This document shows, in pieces, positions 1 to 12,667 of a stretch of 64,000 nt of DNA. This DNA comes from Caballeronia pedi (GTDB lineage Bacteria; Pseudomonadota; Gammaproteobacteria; Burkholderiales; Burkholderiaceae), in NCBI RefSeq assembly GCF_001544915.2, contig NZ_FCOE02000038.1:1-64000 (forward strand). The letters are read 5' to 3'. A program made the position numbers and the translations under genes. Position 1 is the stretch's first letter; each line of letters opens with the position of its first letter. The notes under the pieces were generated by a model, which was not told the DNA's origin, ran no database searches, and saw nothing but the letters and a program-made list of their open reading frames with translations.

Positions 1-44
1 TGAGTCCCGTGCAATACAGAACTCAGGCCTCGGCTACCCGCTAG
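1..44 (+). CDS. IS3-family transposase OrfB, C-terminal 13 residues (partial)
   Basis: Reading from base 3, the frame gives SPVQYRTQASATR followed by TAG. Integrase-core (rve) transposases of IS3 elements commonly end in a very similar phrase (…SP-V-E/Q-YR-T-Q…), reached after the RPH…LGY region. Only this tail is in the window, so activity cannot be judged. It runs toward gltD, which is convergent with it. Confidence 0.65.
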   Translation, partial: SPVQYRTQASATR

Positions 45-53
45 AATTTAACC

Positions 54-77
54 GTCCAACTTCGTGGGGTCAGTTCA
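54..77. repeat. Terminal inverted repeat of the IS3-family element
   Basis: This 24-bp stretch is the outer end of the insertion sequence at the window's left edge. On the minus strand it starts with TGA and carries ACCCC and GTTGGAC blocks. Its partner repeat is outside the window. Bases 78-80 (GAC) would be the start of the target duplication if the boundary is placed correctly. Confidence 0.6.
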
Positions 78-112
78 GACGCGTGGCCTTTTTATCTTGA
101 AGCGCCGAATAT

Positions 113-1579
113 TTACCGCGGCAACTCGCTCGACCCCATCAGATACGCATCCACAGACCGCGCACACTGACGGCCTTCACGAATCGCCCAGACCACGAGC
201 GACTGCCCGCGCCGCATATCGCCCGCCGTGAACACCTTGTCCACCGACGTGTAATACGCCTTGTCGCCCTCGGTCGCCGCGCGCACGTTGCCGCGCGCAT
301 CCTTCTCGACGCCGAACGCATCCAGCACCGGCGAAACCGGTTGCGTGAAGCCCATCGCGAGCAGCACGAGATCGGCTTTCATTTCGAACTCGCTGTTCGG
401 CACTTCCTGCATCTTGCCGCCTTTCCACTCGACGCGCACCGCGATCAGCTTCTCGACCTTGCCGTTCTTGCCTTCGAAACGCTTCGTCGCCACCGACCAG
501 TCGCGCTCGCAACCTTCTTCGTGCGACGACGACGTGCGCAGCTTGATCGGCCAGTACGGCCACACGAGCGGCTTGTTCTCCTCTTCGGGCGGTTGCGCGA
601 GCAGTTCGAACTGCGTCACGTCCTTCGCGCCATGCCGATTCGACGTACCGACACAATCCGAACCCGTATCGCCGCCGCCGATCACGACGACATGCTTGCC
701 CTTCGCGAGCAGCTGATCCGTCAGCTTGTCGCCGGCGTTGACCTTGTTCTGCTGCGGCAGGAATTCCATCGCGTAATAGATGCCTTGAAGCTCGCGGCCC
801 GGCACCGGCAGATCGCGCGGCGTTTCCGAACCGCCCGCGATCACCACCGCGTCGAACTGTTCCTTCAGTTCGTCCGGCGTGATGGTTTCCTTCGCCGTAT
901 TCGCGATGTATTCCGGTAGCGCGTCGCGGCCGATGAACACGTTCGTGCGGAACGACACGCCTTCCGCTTCCATCTGGCGCATGCGACGATCGATCAGCCA
1001 CTTTTCCAGCTTGAAGTCGGGAATTCCGTAACGCAGCAGACCGCCGATGCGATCGTTCTTCTCGAACACGACGACTTCATGCCCCGCGCGTCCGAGCTGT
1101 TGCGCGGCCGCGAGACCCGCAGGGCCCGAACCGACGACCGCGACCTTCTTGCCGGTCTTGTGCTTCGGCGGCTGCGGCACGACCCAGCCTTCGGCGAAGG
1201 CCTTGTCGATGATCGCGTGCTCGATCGACTTGATGCCGACCGGATCGTCGTTGATGCCGAGCGTGCACGCCGCTTCGCACGGCGCCGGGCAGATGCGGCC
1301 CGTGAACTCCGGGAAGTTGTTGGTCGAGTGCAGCACGTTGATCGCGCTCTTCCAGTCCTGCTGGAACACGAGATCGTTGAAGTCCGGAATGACGTTGTTG
1401 ACCGGGCAGCCGTTGTTGCAGAACGGAATGCCGCAGTCCATGCAGCGCGCGCCCTGAACCTTGGCGTCTTCATCCGTCAGCGCGGCGACAAATTCCTTGT
1501 AGTGCTTAACGCGGGTCAGCGGTGCTTCGTACGCCTCATGGCGGCGCTCGAACTCGAGAAAACCGGTTGCCTTGCCCAT
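113..1579 (-). CDS. gltD: Glutamate synthase (NADPH) small subunit
   Basis: Beta subunit of glutamate synthase: it oxidises NADPH on FAD and passes electrons to GltB, which makes two glutamates from glutamine and 2-oxoglutarate in the cytosol. The 488-residue product has the N-terminal cysteine set (C46, C49, C54, C58 and C97, C101, C105) for [4Fe-4S] clusters, an FAD-binding GSGPAG at 150-155 and an NADPH-binding GGGDTG near 315. I chose the ATG at 1579, where the family sequence [13 protein letters not shown] begins, over an in-frame start 48 bp upstream. It lies 80 bp downstream of gltB in the same direction. An IS end sits just past its stop, and I see no terminator for it in the 112 bases before the window edge. 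Confidence 0.97.
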   Translation of the reverse strand: MGKATGFLEFERRHEAYEAPLTRVKHYKEFVAALTDEDAKVQGARCMDCGIPFCNNGCPVNNVIPDFNDLVFQQDWKSAINVLHSTNNFPEFTGRICPAPCEAACTLGINDDPVGIKSIEHAIIDKAFAEGWVVPQPPKHKTGKKVAVVGSGPAGLAAAQQLGRAGHEVVVFEKNDRIGGLLRYGIPDFKLEKWLIDRRMRQMEAEGVSFRTNVFIGRDALPEYIANTAKETITPDELKEQFDAVVIAGGSETPRDLPVPGRELQGIYYAMEFLPQQNKVNAGDKLTDQLLAKGKHVVVIGGGDTGSDCVGTSNRHGAKDVTQFELLAQPPEEENKPLVWPYWPIKLRTSSSHEEGCERDWSVATKRFEGKNGKVEKLIAVRVEWKGGKMQEVPNSEFEMKADLVLLAMGFTQPVSPVLDAFGVEKDARGNVRAATEGDKAYYTSVDKVFTAGDMRRGQSLVVWAIREGRQCARSVDAYLMGSSELPR

Positions 1580-1659
1580 TTCTTTCTCTGTATTTGGTGA
1601 GGATCGCACTCTCCGATGCACACGCACCGGAGAGCCTTTCTAAACGTTGTGACTCGGCC

Positions 1660-6363
<4,704 letters not shown>

Positions 6364-6510
6364 GGGGACACCGTCTCTACTGTGAGGGGCCGAATCGACT
6401 CGGCCGTTGAACCATTTTCTTGTCGCTTGCGACGGTATTTTTTCAACTTGATGTGTCACGAAGCACGGTCGTGCGCGGCACGCTGCACCGCGGCAATTGC
6501 CGGAAATCGA

Positions 6511-6540
6511 AATATACGCGACGAATCAAAAGGATGGCAA
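6511..6540 (-). promoter_or_regulatory. Sigma70-type promoter of gltBD
   Basis: On the minus strand there is a -35 TTGCCA (6540-6535) and a -10 TATATT (6516-6511), each matching 5 of 6 consensus positions and separated by 18 bp. Transcription would start near 6504 and give a leader of about 140 nt. It is the best promoter-like pair in the gap, and the dyad at 6575-6611 lies roughly 70-105 bp upstream of the start, a normal place for an activator or repressor. Confidence 0.6.
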
Positions 6541-6574
6541 ATAAAACTTGATGATGTGACACCAATTATCGATA

Positions 6575-6611
6575 TGGTGCAAGCACGCCCCAATATATTG
6601 GGGTCGCACCA
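6575..6611. promoter_or_regulatory. Nested inverted repeat, candidate operator of gltB
   Basis: A perfect 16-bp palindrome, CCCCAATATATTGGGG (6588-6603), is flanked by a second inverted pair, TGGTGC (6575-6580) and GCACCA (6606-6611). A further TTGGTG-containing half site lies at about 6561-6566 (minus strand). The GCACC/GGTGC half sites resemble those of NtrC, but their spacing differs from the usual NtrC site, so the binding factor is not identified. Confidence 0.45.
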
Positions 6612-6618
6612 ATAATCA

Positions 6619-6661
6619 TAAAAAAGAAACGGCGAACCCCGAAAATTCGAGACGCCGTTTC
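6619..6661 (-). terminator. Intrinsic terminator of the transposase-like gene
   Basis: Read on the minus strand, GAAACGGCG pairs with CGCCGTTTC (arms 6653-6661 and 6626-6634, 18-nt loop) and is followed by a run of T. It lies 33 bp past the stop codon of the RAYT-like gene and would insulate it from the gltB promoter. Confidence 0.75.
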
Positions 6662-6693
6662 ATTTTGTGCTTCAGGATTGCCGATGCAGGCCG

Positions 6694-7401
6694 TTATTGG
6701 GGTTGCGGGGTTTCGCGAATCTTGCGAGGACGCCCACGCGGCAGAGGCGACACCCGACGGTTGGCTGCATGCGACGCCCATTCGCGATAGGCCTCGCTGC
6801 CGAGCACCCAGCCTTTGAGTGTCGCTTGCAGGAGACGGTTGGCCTCCCGCTCGTCGAGCGGTTGCTCGCACAACTCCTTGTACGCGTGCTGGCGCTCGAA
6901 CGGCGTGTTGCCGAGCGACCAGAAAAGCGGATGGTCCGTGATGAGGCCATCGAGCGTAAGCCCGATGTGATGACGGAAGCTGGACCACTTGTGGTCCTGC
7001 GGCGTCGCGACGAGTTGCGCGCGCACCGGCGCCGTCTCGACGACGCGCGTGGCGAGCAGAAAGTAACGCTCGCCTTCGATCACCGTGGCGCGATAGCGGC
7101 CTTCCCACAACGTGCCGCGCCGCATGTAACGGCGATTGAAGTGCGCTACGTAACGACGCCCGACGGCCTGCATCGCTTTGGGCAGGCTGGCCTCGTCGCG
7201 CGGCGTGACGAGCAGATGCACCGCCTGCGGCATGAGCGCGTAGGCGTGGATTGAGAGGTGATGATCACGTGAAGCAGTCCTCAAGCAGTCGATGAAGAGC
7301 TCGTAGTCCTGGTCGTCGACGAATGCGGGTTGCTGGTCGAGACCACGCAGGATGACATGCTGCGGCTGTTCGGGAACGTAGAGTCGTGCAAGCCGTGCCA
7401 T
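6694..7401 (-). CDS. Degenerate REP-associated tyrosine transposase (RAYT/Y1_Tnp)-like protein
   Basis: This 235-residue protein belongs to the IS200-like Y1 transposase superfamily, in the single-copy branch usually linked to REP sequences. The family frame is clear: LYVPEQPQHVILRG at the N-terminus, YALMP…HLLVTP near 54-66, and GTLWEGRYR near 97-103. The two catalytic signatures are altered. The HUH metal site, normally H-x-H, reads A60-V61-H62. The tyrosine motif, normally RYIELNPVRA, reads RVVETAPVRA, so the expected Tyr is V120. The C-terminal tail has a basic RGRPRK (222-227), resembling an AT hook. The start at 7401 fits the family start MARLARLYV; a start 108 bp further upstream would add unrelated sequence. 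It has no terminal repeats of its own. I infer a domesticated, probably non-transposing DNA-binding protein. Confidence 0.85.
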   Translation of the reverse strand: MARLARLYVPEQPQHVILRGLDQQPAFVDDQDYELFIDCLRTASRDHHLSIHAYALMPQAVHLLVTPRDEASLPKAMQAVGRRYVAHFNRRYMRRGTLWEGRYRATVIEGERYFLLATRVVETAPVRAQLVATPQDHKWSSFRHHIGLTLDGLITDHPLFWSLGNTPFERQHAYKELCEQPLDEREANRLLQATLKGWVLGSEAYREWASHAANRRVSPLPRGRPRKIRETPQPQ

Positions 7402-7607
7402 TCTGGATATTCCGTTGGTCGCGTTTGTGTTACCCCAATCGGGGGCCTTTCGGAGCCGTTGTGGCAGCGTGGACAAAACACATGCAAGTGCCGTGCAACG
7501 AAGCCCCAAAGCCGCTCTTTGCCCTAGGGAAAATGCTCTACGGCGCCGCTATGGTTTATGTGAAATGTTATGTTCATAATGAGCGTGCTTTTCTGGAGGA
7601 GCACAAA

Positions 7608-8333
7608 TTGAAAATAAAACAGGTCATCACGGGGATCGCGGCATTAGCGTGTGTGTCCACCGCGGCACATGCGCAATCTGCTGGATCCTTCTATGCAACC
7701 GCAGGCTGGTTTCACTTCGCACCGCAAGACAGCAGCGGCCCGCTCAAAGAAACAAGTGTAGGCGGATCTCCCGTCAATATCGATGTTCCCGGCACCGGCG
7801 CCGGCATTGGAAGCGCTGACACAGCCGGCTTCACTTTGGGCTACTTCGCGACCGACCACATCGCCGCCGAACTCGAAATGGGCATACCGCCTACGTTCGA
7901 CCTCGAAGGCACAGGCACCTTCTCGCAGTACGGCAAGCTCGGCAGCGCCAAGCAGTGGAGCCCGACGCTGCTGTTCAAATACTTCTTCAATGCTCCTACG
8001 GCGAAGTTCCGTCCGTTCGTTGGCATCGGCGTGACGCGGACCTGGTTCACCGACGCCCAGATCACGAACCAGCAATTCGAAGGCTCGGTCCTGCATGGTC
8101 CGACCACGGTCGACACGGATAGTTCGTGGGCGCCCGTGTTTAATGTCGGTGCGACTTACAATTTCACAGAACACTGGTTTGCCGGCTTTTCCGTGTCGTT
8201 CATTCCTTTGAAGGCCACGGCGAAGTTGAACACGCAGGCACAAACACCTGTCGGTACGCTGAATGTTCAGTCGCAGGCGAAAATCACGCTCAACCCGATC
8301 GTTACATATTTGCGAGTAGGCTACCGCTTCTGA
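7608..8333 (+). CDS. OmpW family outer membrane protein
   Basis: Small outer membrane beta-barrel, 241 residues, of the OmpW/porin-like family thought to form a narrow channel for hydrophobic compounds. I place the start at a TTG (7608-7610) because an excellent Shine-Dalgarno sequence, GGAGGA (7595-7600), sits 7 bp before it and the product then begins with a signal peptide cut after AHA (about residue 22). A longer in-frame reading from 7386 would run through the promoter region. The alternating polar/aromatic pattern ends in YLRVGYRF, with the C-terminal Phe typical of Bam-assembled barrels. It stands alone between the transposase-like gene (divergent) and a terminator. A possible -10, CATAAT, is at 7575-7580. 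Confidence 0.88.
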   Translation: MKIKQVITGIAALACVSTAAHAQSAGSFYATAGWFHFAPQDSSGPLKETSVGGSPVNIDVPGTGAGIGSADTAGFTLGYFATDHIAAELEMGIPPTFDLEGTGTFSQYGKLGSAKQWSPTLLFKYFFNAPTAKFRPFVGIGVTRTWFTDAQITNQQFEGSVLHGPTTVDTDSSWAPVFNVGATYNFTEHWFAGFSVSFIPLKATAKLNTQAQTPVGTLNVQSQAKITLNPIVTYLRVGYRF

Positions 8334-8396
8334 AGTGATACTGCTCGCAGACAAGTAACGAAGATATATAAGCGTTATCGCGAAAAGAAAGAAAAC

Positions 8397-8432
8397 GCCG
8401 GCATGATTTCAGTCATGCCGGCATTTCTTTTT
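8397..8432 (+). terminator. Intrinsic terminator of the ompW-like gene
   Basis: A perfect 10-bp stem, GCCGGCATGA (8397-8406) with TCATGCCGGC (8413-8422), a 6-nt loop, then ATTTCTTTTT. It lies 64 bp past the stop codon. Confidence 0.85.
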
Positions 8433-8630
8433 GCATCCGGCTTGTAAATGTGACCTCCGATAGAAGGAACCGCTTGCAGTTCTTACGTGCCGGCTCGCGT
8501 GAATTTTCCGTTACGGTCGCGCTTACCGAAGCATTGCGCGAAGTCGAAGCGGCGGCACCGAATTTGCTGCATGATGAGTTTCCCCGCTTCGGGCGGGCCA
8601 TCCACGACTCATCCATCGACGGAGCGATCT

Positions 8631-9008
8631 ATGAACGCATTGCCTAATACGCGAGACGCCATCGGAGATTCATGGACCACGACGGGCCGACGTGCACGCC
8701 GCATGGCGCGCCATGGACGTGAAGCAGCCGAGGATATCGGCGCCGAACTTCGCACGCTGCTCAGCGAACTGGAAAGCACGCTGGCGGAAGGCACGTCAGC
8801 CGATGCAGCCGCACTGCGCGCGCAAATCGGCGAGCGTCTCGACAGCGCGCGCGCACGGTTGAACGACACGCACGCCGCGCTGCGCGAGCGCGCAGGCGCC
8901 GTGTTCGAAGACGCCGACGCGTATATCCACGAAAAGCCGTGGCAGACCATCGTGCTCGTTGGCGGGCTGGCGCTCGTTGCGGGCGTGCTGCTTGCCCGCG
9001 TGCGCTAG
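8631..9008 (+). CDS. DUF883/ElaB-YqjD family membrane-anchored protein
   Basis: Predicted product of 125 residues. The N-terminal part is charged and helical with coiled-coil character, and the C-terminus is one hydrophobic segment (about residues 103-121) preceded by EKPWQT and ending in LLARVR. This matches the YqjD/ElaB/YgaM architecture: a C-tail-anchored inner membrane protein, some members of which bind ribosomes in stationary phase. The ATG at 8631 is preceded by GGAGCG (8621-8626). Upstream in-frame codons continue to 8487 but lack family similarity. It converges with ugpQ, with only 4 bp between the stops. Function in this organism is inferred from the family only. Confidence 0.82.
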   Translation: MNALPNTRDAIGDSWTTTGRRARRMARHGREAAEDIGAELRTLLSELESTLAEGTSADAAALRAQIGERLDSARARLNDTHAALRERAGAVFEDADAYIHEKPWQTIVLVGGLALVAGVLLARVR

Positions 9009-9012
9009 CGCT

Positions 9013-9768
9013 TCAACTGCTCGACGCCTCCAGAAAGTCAGCGCCGATGATGTCGATGCGGTCCGTACAGATCGCATCGACTCCCCATTGCGCGAGCAAG
9101 CGCGCGCGCGCGGGGTCATTCACCGTGTAGGCGAGGATGCGCAGACCCGCGTCCTTGATCCGCGCGACAAGCGTTTCATCGAGCGCGCGATGACTCGCGT
9201 GCAGTGACACGCACGATAGCGCCGCGGTCTGCGCGCGCCAGTCTTCCGGTACATGCTCGTACAACATGCCGCGCGGCAGATTCGGCGCGACATCGCGTGC
9301 CGCCTCCAATGCCGCATACGAAAACGACGACAGCAGCGGCGCAACCTCGGCGTCCGCCCACAACCGCGCCGCTTCGCGCGCGACGAGCACGCCCGTTTCC
9401 ACATCGCGGCCCTGACTCGGCTTGATCTCGATGTTCGCCGCCAGCCCATGCTTCGTGCATCGCTCATGGACCTGCGCGAGCGTCGGCATGCGCGCGTTGG
9501 CGAACTCGGTGCCAAACCACGAGCCCGCATCGAGCGCGCTCAACTGCGCGTAGGTCAGCGCTTTCGCCGCGCCGCGACTGTTCGACGTGCGATCCACCGC
9601 ATCGTCATGCAGCAGGAAAACGACATCGTCGGCGGAGAGTTTCGCGTCGAACTCGATCATCGTGTGGCCGAAGCGCGCGCCGACGTCGATCGCTTCGAGC
9701 GTGTTCTCCGGCGCAAGCTTGCCGCCGCCGCGATGCGCGACAATCGCGGGATAAGGCCAGGTTCTCAT
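9013..9768 (-). CDS. ugpQ: Glycerophosphodiester phosphodiesterase
   Basis: Hydrolyses glycerophosphodiesters (deacylated phospholipids) to glycerol-3-phosphate and an alcohol in the cytosol. The 251-residue protein begins with the metal/catalytic signature VAHRGGGKLAPENT (His11, Arg12, Glu18 region) and continues with EFDAKLSADDVVFLLHDD, as in the GDPD TIM-barrel family; EIKPSQG supplies another conserved acidic strand. I use the ATG at 9768, since the longer open frame only adds sequence overlapping ugpC. It is the last gene of ugpBAECQ, 14 bp after ugpC, and would process diesters imported by the transporter. Confidence 0.94.
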   Translation of the reverse strand: MRTWPYPAIVAHRGGGKLAPENTLEAIDVGARFGHTMIEFDAKLSADDVVFLLHDDAVDRTSNSRGAAKALTYAQLSALDAGSWFGTEFANARMPTLAQVHERCTKHGLAANIEIKPSQGRDVETGVLVAREAARLWADAEVAPLLSSFSYAALEAARDVAPNLPRGMLYEHVPEDWRAQTAALSCVSLHASHRALDETLVARIKDAGLRILAYTVNDPARARLLAQWGVDAICTDRIDIIGADFLEASSS

Positions 9769-9782
9769 CGCTTCTGCTCCAT

Positions 9783-10868
9783 TCAATTGGCGCGATGCCC
9801 CGTTGCCGGATCGAAGAAATGCAGATGCTTCGCAGGCAACGACACAGCGAGCCGCTCGCCGCGCTGCGGCCGATGTTCGTGCGGCAAACGCGCAGCGACA
9901 TCGTGCTTGCCCCACTTGCCGTGCGCGAGATTGTCCGCGCCGAGCAGTTCGGCCGAATCGACATCGAGCGTCGCGCTGGGCGCGTTCCCGTTGCCGGGCG
10001 TCATGTGCTCCGGACGAATGCCGATGATCCACTCGCGCCCGTGCATCGCGCCCGACACGCCCGTTGCACCCGCGACCGGCAGCTTCGGTCCATCGCCCGC
10101 GACCTCGAACAGCGATCCGTCTGCGGACAAACGCCCTTCGAGCAGATTCATCGCCGGCGAGCCGATGAAGCTCGCGACGAATACCGTCGCCGGACGTTCG
10201 TACACTTCGGTCGGCGCGCCGATCTGCTCGGCGTGCCCCTTGTTCATGACGATGACGCGCTGCGCCAGGGTCATGGCTTCGATCTGGTCGTGCGTGACGT
10301 ACAGGCTGGTCGTAGCCAGGCGCGCATGCAGGCGCTGAATTTCGAGGCGCATCTGCACGCGCAGCTTGGCGTCGAGATTCGAAAGCGGTTCGTCGAACAG
10401 GAACACCGCCGGTTCGCGCACGATCGCGCGGCCCATTGCGACGCGCTGCCGCTGACCGCCGGACAACTCGCGCGGCTTGCGCGCGAGCAAGTGCTCGAGT
10501 TCGAGAATGCGCGCCGCATTCGCCACACGCGACTCGATGGTCGCGCGATCCGCGCCGCCGATCTTCAGCGCGTACGCCATATTCTGCGCGACACTCATGT
10601 GCGGATAAAGTGCGTAGTTCTGAAATACCATCGCGATATCGCGATCCTTCGGCTCCAGCTTGTTCACGACCTTGCCGCCGATTTCGATCGCGCCTTCGGA
10701 CACGCTTTCGAGTCCCGCGACCATGCGCAGCAGCGTCGACTTTCCGCAGCCCGACGGGCCGACCATCACGACGAACTCGCCGTCTTCCACCGCCACATCG
10801 ATGCCGTGCAGCACGTAGTTCGAGCCGTCGTAGGTTTTCTTGACGCCTTTGAGATTCAGCGCAGCCAT
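9783..10868 (-). CDS. ugpC: sn-glycerol-3-phosphate ABC transporter, ATP-binding subunit
   Basis: The 361-residue ATPase powers glycerol-3-phosphate uptake through UgpAE. It has Walker [10 protein letters not shown] (about 38-46), the Q-loop [11 protein letters not shown], the signature LSGGQRQR, Walker [14 protein letters not shown] and the switch His in YVTHDQIEA. The C-terminal 120 residues form the OB-type regulatory extension of the MalK/UgpC group. The ATG at 10868 lies 16 bp after ugpE. It could also energise related sugar transporters, since MalK and UgpC are partly exchangeable in enteric bacteria, but its operon position decides the name. Confidence 0.96.
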   Translation of the reverse strand: MAALNLKGVKKTYDGSNYVLHGIDVAVEDGEFVVMVGPSGCGKSTLLRMVAGLESVSEGAIEIGGKVVNKLEPKDRDIAMVFQNYALYPHMSVAQNMAYALKIGGADRATIESRVANAARILELEHLLARKPRELSGGQRQRVAMGRAIVREPAVFLFDEPLSNLDAKLRVQMRLEIQRLHARLATTSLYVTHDQIEAMTLAQRVIVMNKGHAEQIGAPTEVYERPATVFVASFIGSPAMNLLEGRLSADGSLFEVAGDGPKLPVAGATGVSGAMHGREWIIGIRPEHMTPGNGNAPSATLDVDSAELLGADNLAHGKWGKHDVAARLPHEHRPQRGERLAVSLPAKHLHFFDPATGHRAN

Positions 10869-10884
10869 CTATCCAAGGTCTCCG

Positions 10885-11730
10885 TTATTTTTCAGCATCG
10901 ACGAGTCCGCGCACGAACCAGCGCTGCATCGTCAGCACGACGGCGAGCGGCGGCAGCATCGCGAGCAGCGTCGCCGTCATCACGTAGTGCCATTCCGTTG
11001 CCGTATCGCCCGACGCGATCATGCTCTTGATGCCGACTACCGCCGTCTGCAGCGACACCTCGTTGGTGATGAGAATCGGCCAGAGATACTGATTCCAGCC
11101 GTAGATGAACGTGATGACGAAGAGCGCCGCGATGTTGGTCTTCGAGAGCGGCAGCACGACGTCCCAGAAGAAGCGCAGCGGCCCCGCGCCGTCGATGCGC
11201 GCTGCTTCCATCAATTCGTCGGGCAGCGTCATGAAGAATTGCCGGAACAGAAACGTGGCCGTGGCGGACGCGATCAGCGGCAGCGTCAAGCCCGCATACG
11301 TGTTCGACAGATGCATCGAGGAGACGACTTGCACCGTCGGAAAAATACGCACTTCGACGGGCAGCATCAGCGTGACGAAGATCAGCCAGAACGCGAGGTT
11401 CTTCATCGGAAAGCGGAAGAACACGATCGCGTAGGCGGAGACGATCGACACGGCGATCTTGCCGATCGAAATGACGAGCGCCATCACGAGGCTGTTGATG
11501 AGCATCAGGCCGAACGGCGCGGCCGCGTTGCCGCTGCCGTGCGTCCAGATATGCGCGATGTTTTCGAACAGATGCGAACTCGGCACGAGCGAGATCGGCA
11601 CGCTGAAGACTTCCTTCGAATTCATCGTGGCCGCGCAGAACGCCACATACACCGGGAACACGACCAGCGCGACGCCGAGTATCAGCACCGCGTGACAGAA
11701 GATATCGAAACCGCGTCGGTTCTCGATCAT
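10885..11730 (-). CDS. ugpE: sn-glycerol-3-phosphate ABC transporter, permease UgpE
   Basis: Inner membrane permease of 281 residues with six predicted transmembrane helices, the first at about 11-32. The EAA loop that docks to UgpC reads [22 protein letters not shown]. It starts with an ATG at 11730 that overlaps the ugpA stop by 4 bp (ATGA), which indicates translational coupling. It pairs with UgpA to form the channel. Confidence 0.95.
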   Translation of the reverse strand: MIENRRGFDIFCHAVLILGVALVVFPVYVAFCAATMNSKEVFSVPISLVPSSHLFENIAHIWTHGSGNAAAPFGLMLINSLVMALVISIGKIAVSIVSAYAIVFFRFPMKNLAFWLIFVTLMLPVEVRIFPTVQVVSSMHLSNTYAGLTLPLIASATATFLFRQFFMTLPDELMEAARIDGAGPLRFFWDVVLPLSKTNIAALFVITFIYGWNQYLWPILITNEVSLQTAVVGIKSMIASGDTATEWHYVMTATLLAMLPPLAVVLTMQRWFVRGLVDAEK

Positions 11731-12611
11731 GAGTATTGCACCCTGCGTTCGACGAAGCGGAATTGCACGATCGTCAGCGCGACGACGATCACCATCAGCA
11801 CCACCGATTGCGCGCCGGAACTGCCGATATCGAGTCCCTGAAAGCCTTCGGCGAAGATCTTGTAGATGAGCGTCTTGGTCGACTGCGCGGGGCCGCCGCC
11901 GGTGGCGGCATCGATCACGGGGAAGGTATCGAAGAACGCGTAGACGAGATTCACGACGAGCAGGAAGAAGCTGGTCGGCGACAGCAGCGGCAGCGCGATG
12001 CCGAAGAAGCGCCGCACGGGCCCGGCGCCGTCGATGGCGGCGGCTTCGATCAGCGATTGCGGAATCGCTTGCAAACCCGCATAGAAGAACAGGAAGTTGT
12101 AGCTGACCTGCTTCCACACCGATGCCAGCACGACGAGGAACATCGCCTGCGTGCCGTTGAGCGCGTGATTCCAGACGATGCCCTGTTTCGCGAGCGCGAA
12201 GGTTACGAGCCCGATGCTCGGGTTGAACAGGAACGACCACAGCACGGCGGCGATCGCGGGCGCGACCGCGTACGGCCAGATGAGCAGCGTCTGATACGCC
12301 TTCGCACCGCGCGTCACGCGATCGGCGCAGGCGGCGAGCAGCAGCGAAATCGCGAGGCCCGACACGGTGACGAGCGAGCAAAAGATCATCGTCGTGTTGA
12401 ACGACGAGAGATAGAGCGGATCGGCGAACAACTGCCGGAAATTCGCCAGCCCGACGAACTCGCTCGACGTGCCGAACGCGTCCTGACTTTGCGTGGCTTG
12501 CCAGAGCGCTTCGCCCGCGGGCCAGAGAAAGAACAGCGCGGTGATCGCGAGCTGAGGCGCGACGAGCAGATACGGCAACACGCTCGTATCGAAACGAGAC
12601 CGTTTTTCCAT
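11727..12611 (-). CDS. ugpA: sn-glycerol-3-phosphate ABC transporter, permease UgpA
   Basis: The 294-residue permease has six transmembrane helices and the cytoplasmic docking loop [20 protein letters not shown]. The ATG at 12611 gives the family start [16 protein letters not shown]; a much longer open frame upstream has no membrane character. It follows ugpB by 56 bp and overlaps ugpE by 4 bp. Confidence 0.95.
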   Translation of the reverse strand: MEKRSRFDTSVLPYLLVAPQLAITALFFLWPAGEALWQATQSQDAFGTSSEFVGLANFRQLFADPLYLSSFNTTMIFCSLVTVSGLAISLLLAACADRVTRGAKAYQTLLIWPYAVAPAIAAVLWSFLFNPSIGLVTFALAKQGIVWNHALNGTQAMFLVVLASVWKQVSYNFLFFYAGLQAIPQSLIEAAAIDGAGPVRRFFGIALPLLSPTSFFLLVVNLVYAFFDTFPVIDAATGGGPAQSTKTLIYKIFAEGFQGLDIGSSGAQSVVLMVIVVALTIVQFRFVERRVQYS

Positions 12612-12667
12612 TCGCTGGTGTCCTGAACTAGGCGCCCGCGTCGCGCGCGGGCGCTGGCTGCATGAGC

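Larger units (their letters stand above)
1..77 (+). mobile_element. Right end of an IS3-family insertion sequence (partial)
   Basis: The left edge of the window is inside an insertion sequence. It holds the last codons of an OrfB-type transposase (stop at 42-44), then a short non-coding tail and a terminal inverted repeat ending near base 77. The repeat, read on the minus strand, begins TGAACTGACCCC and continues with an AAGTTGGAC core, the typical form of many IS3-family ends. The element ends about 35 bp beyond the gltD stop codon. Its left end and any target duplication lie outside the window. Family assignment rests on recalled consensus ends and the transposase C-terminus; the subgroup is not determined. 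Confidence 0.7.
6364..6693. other. Intergenic region upstream of gltB
   Basis: This 330-bp AT-richer stretch contains no convincing gene. It holds the terminator of the transposase-like gene, a nested inverted repeat, a good gltB promoter and a leader of about 140 nt. Two minor hairpins are visible in the leader: GGCCGA/TCGGCC at 6388-6405 and GTCGC/GCGAC at 6422-6433. A nine-base repeat, AACTTGATG, occurs at 6445 and again exactly 100 bp away at 6545. Confidence 0.7.

Noticed and set aside
6445-6560. AACTTGATG direct repeat exactly 100 bp apart upstream of gltB as a duplication
   Set aside because: The matching part is only nine bases and the flanks differ; likely coincidence.
7386-7607. 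N-terminal extension of the OmpW-like protein
   Set aside because: The extension crosses a probable promoter and would bury the signal peptide; GGAGGA before the TTG at 7608 decides the start.
8450-8647. A 65-codon GTG-started frame overlapping the start of the DUF883 gene
   Set aside because: Part of it looks protein-like (EALREVEAAAPNLLHDEF), but there is no ribosome-binding site, and it overlaps a better supported start by 17 bp. Not enough to call a gene.
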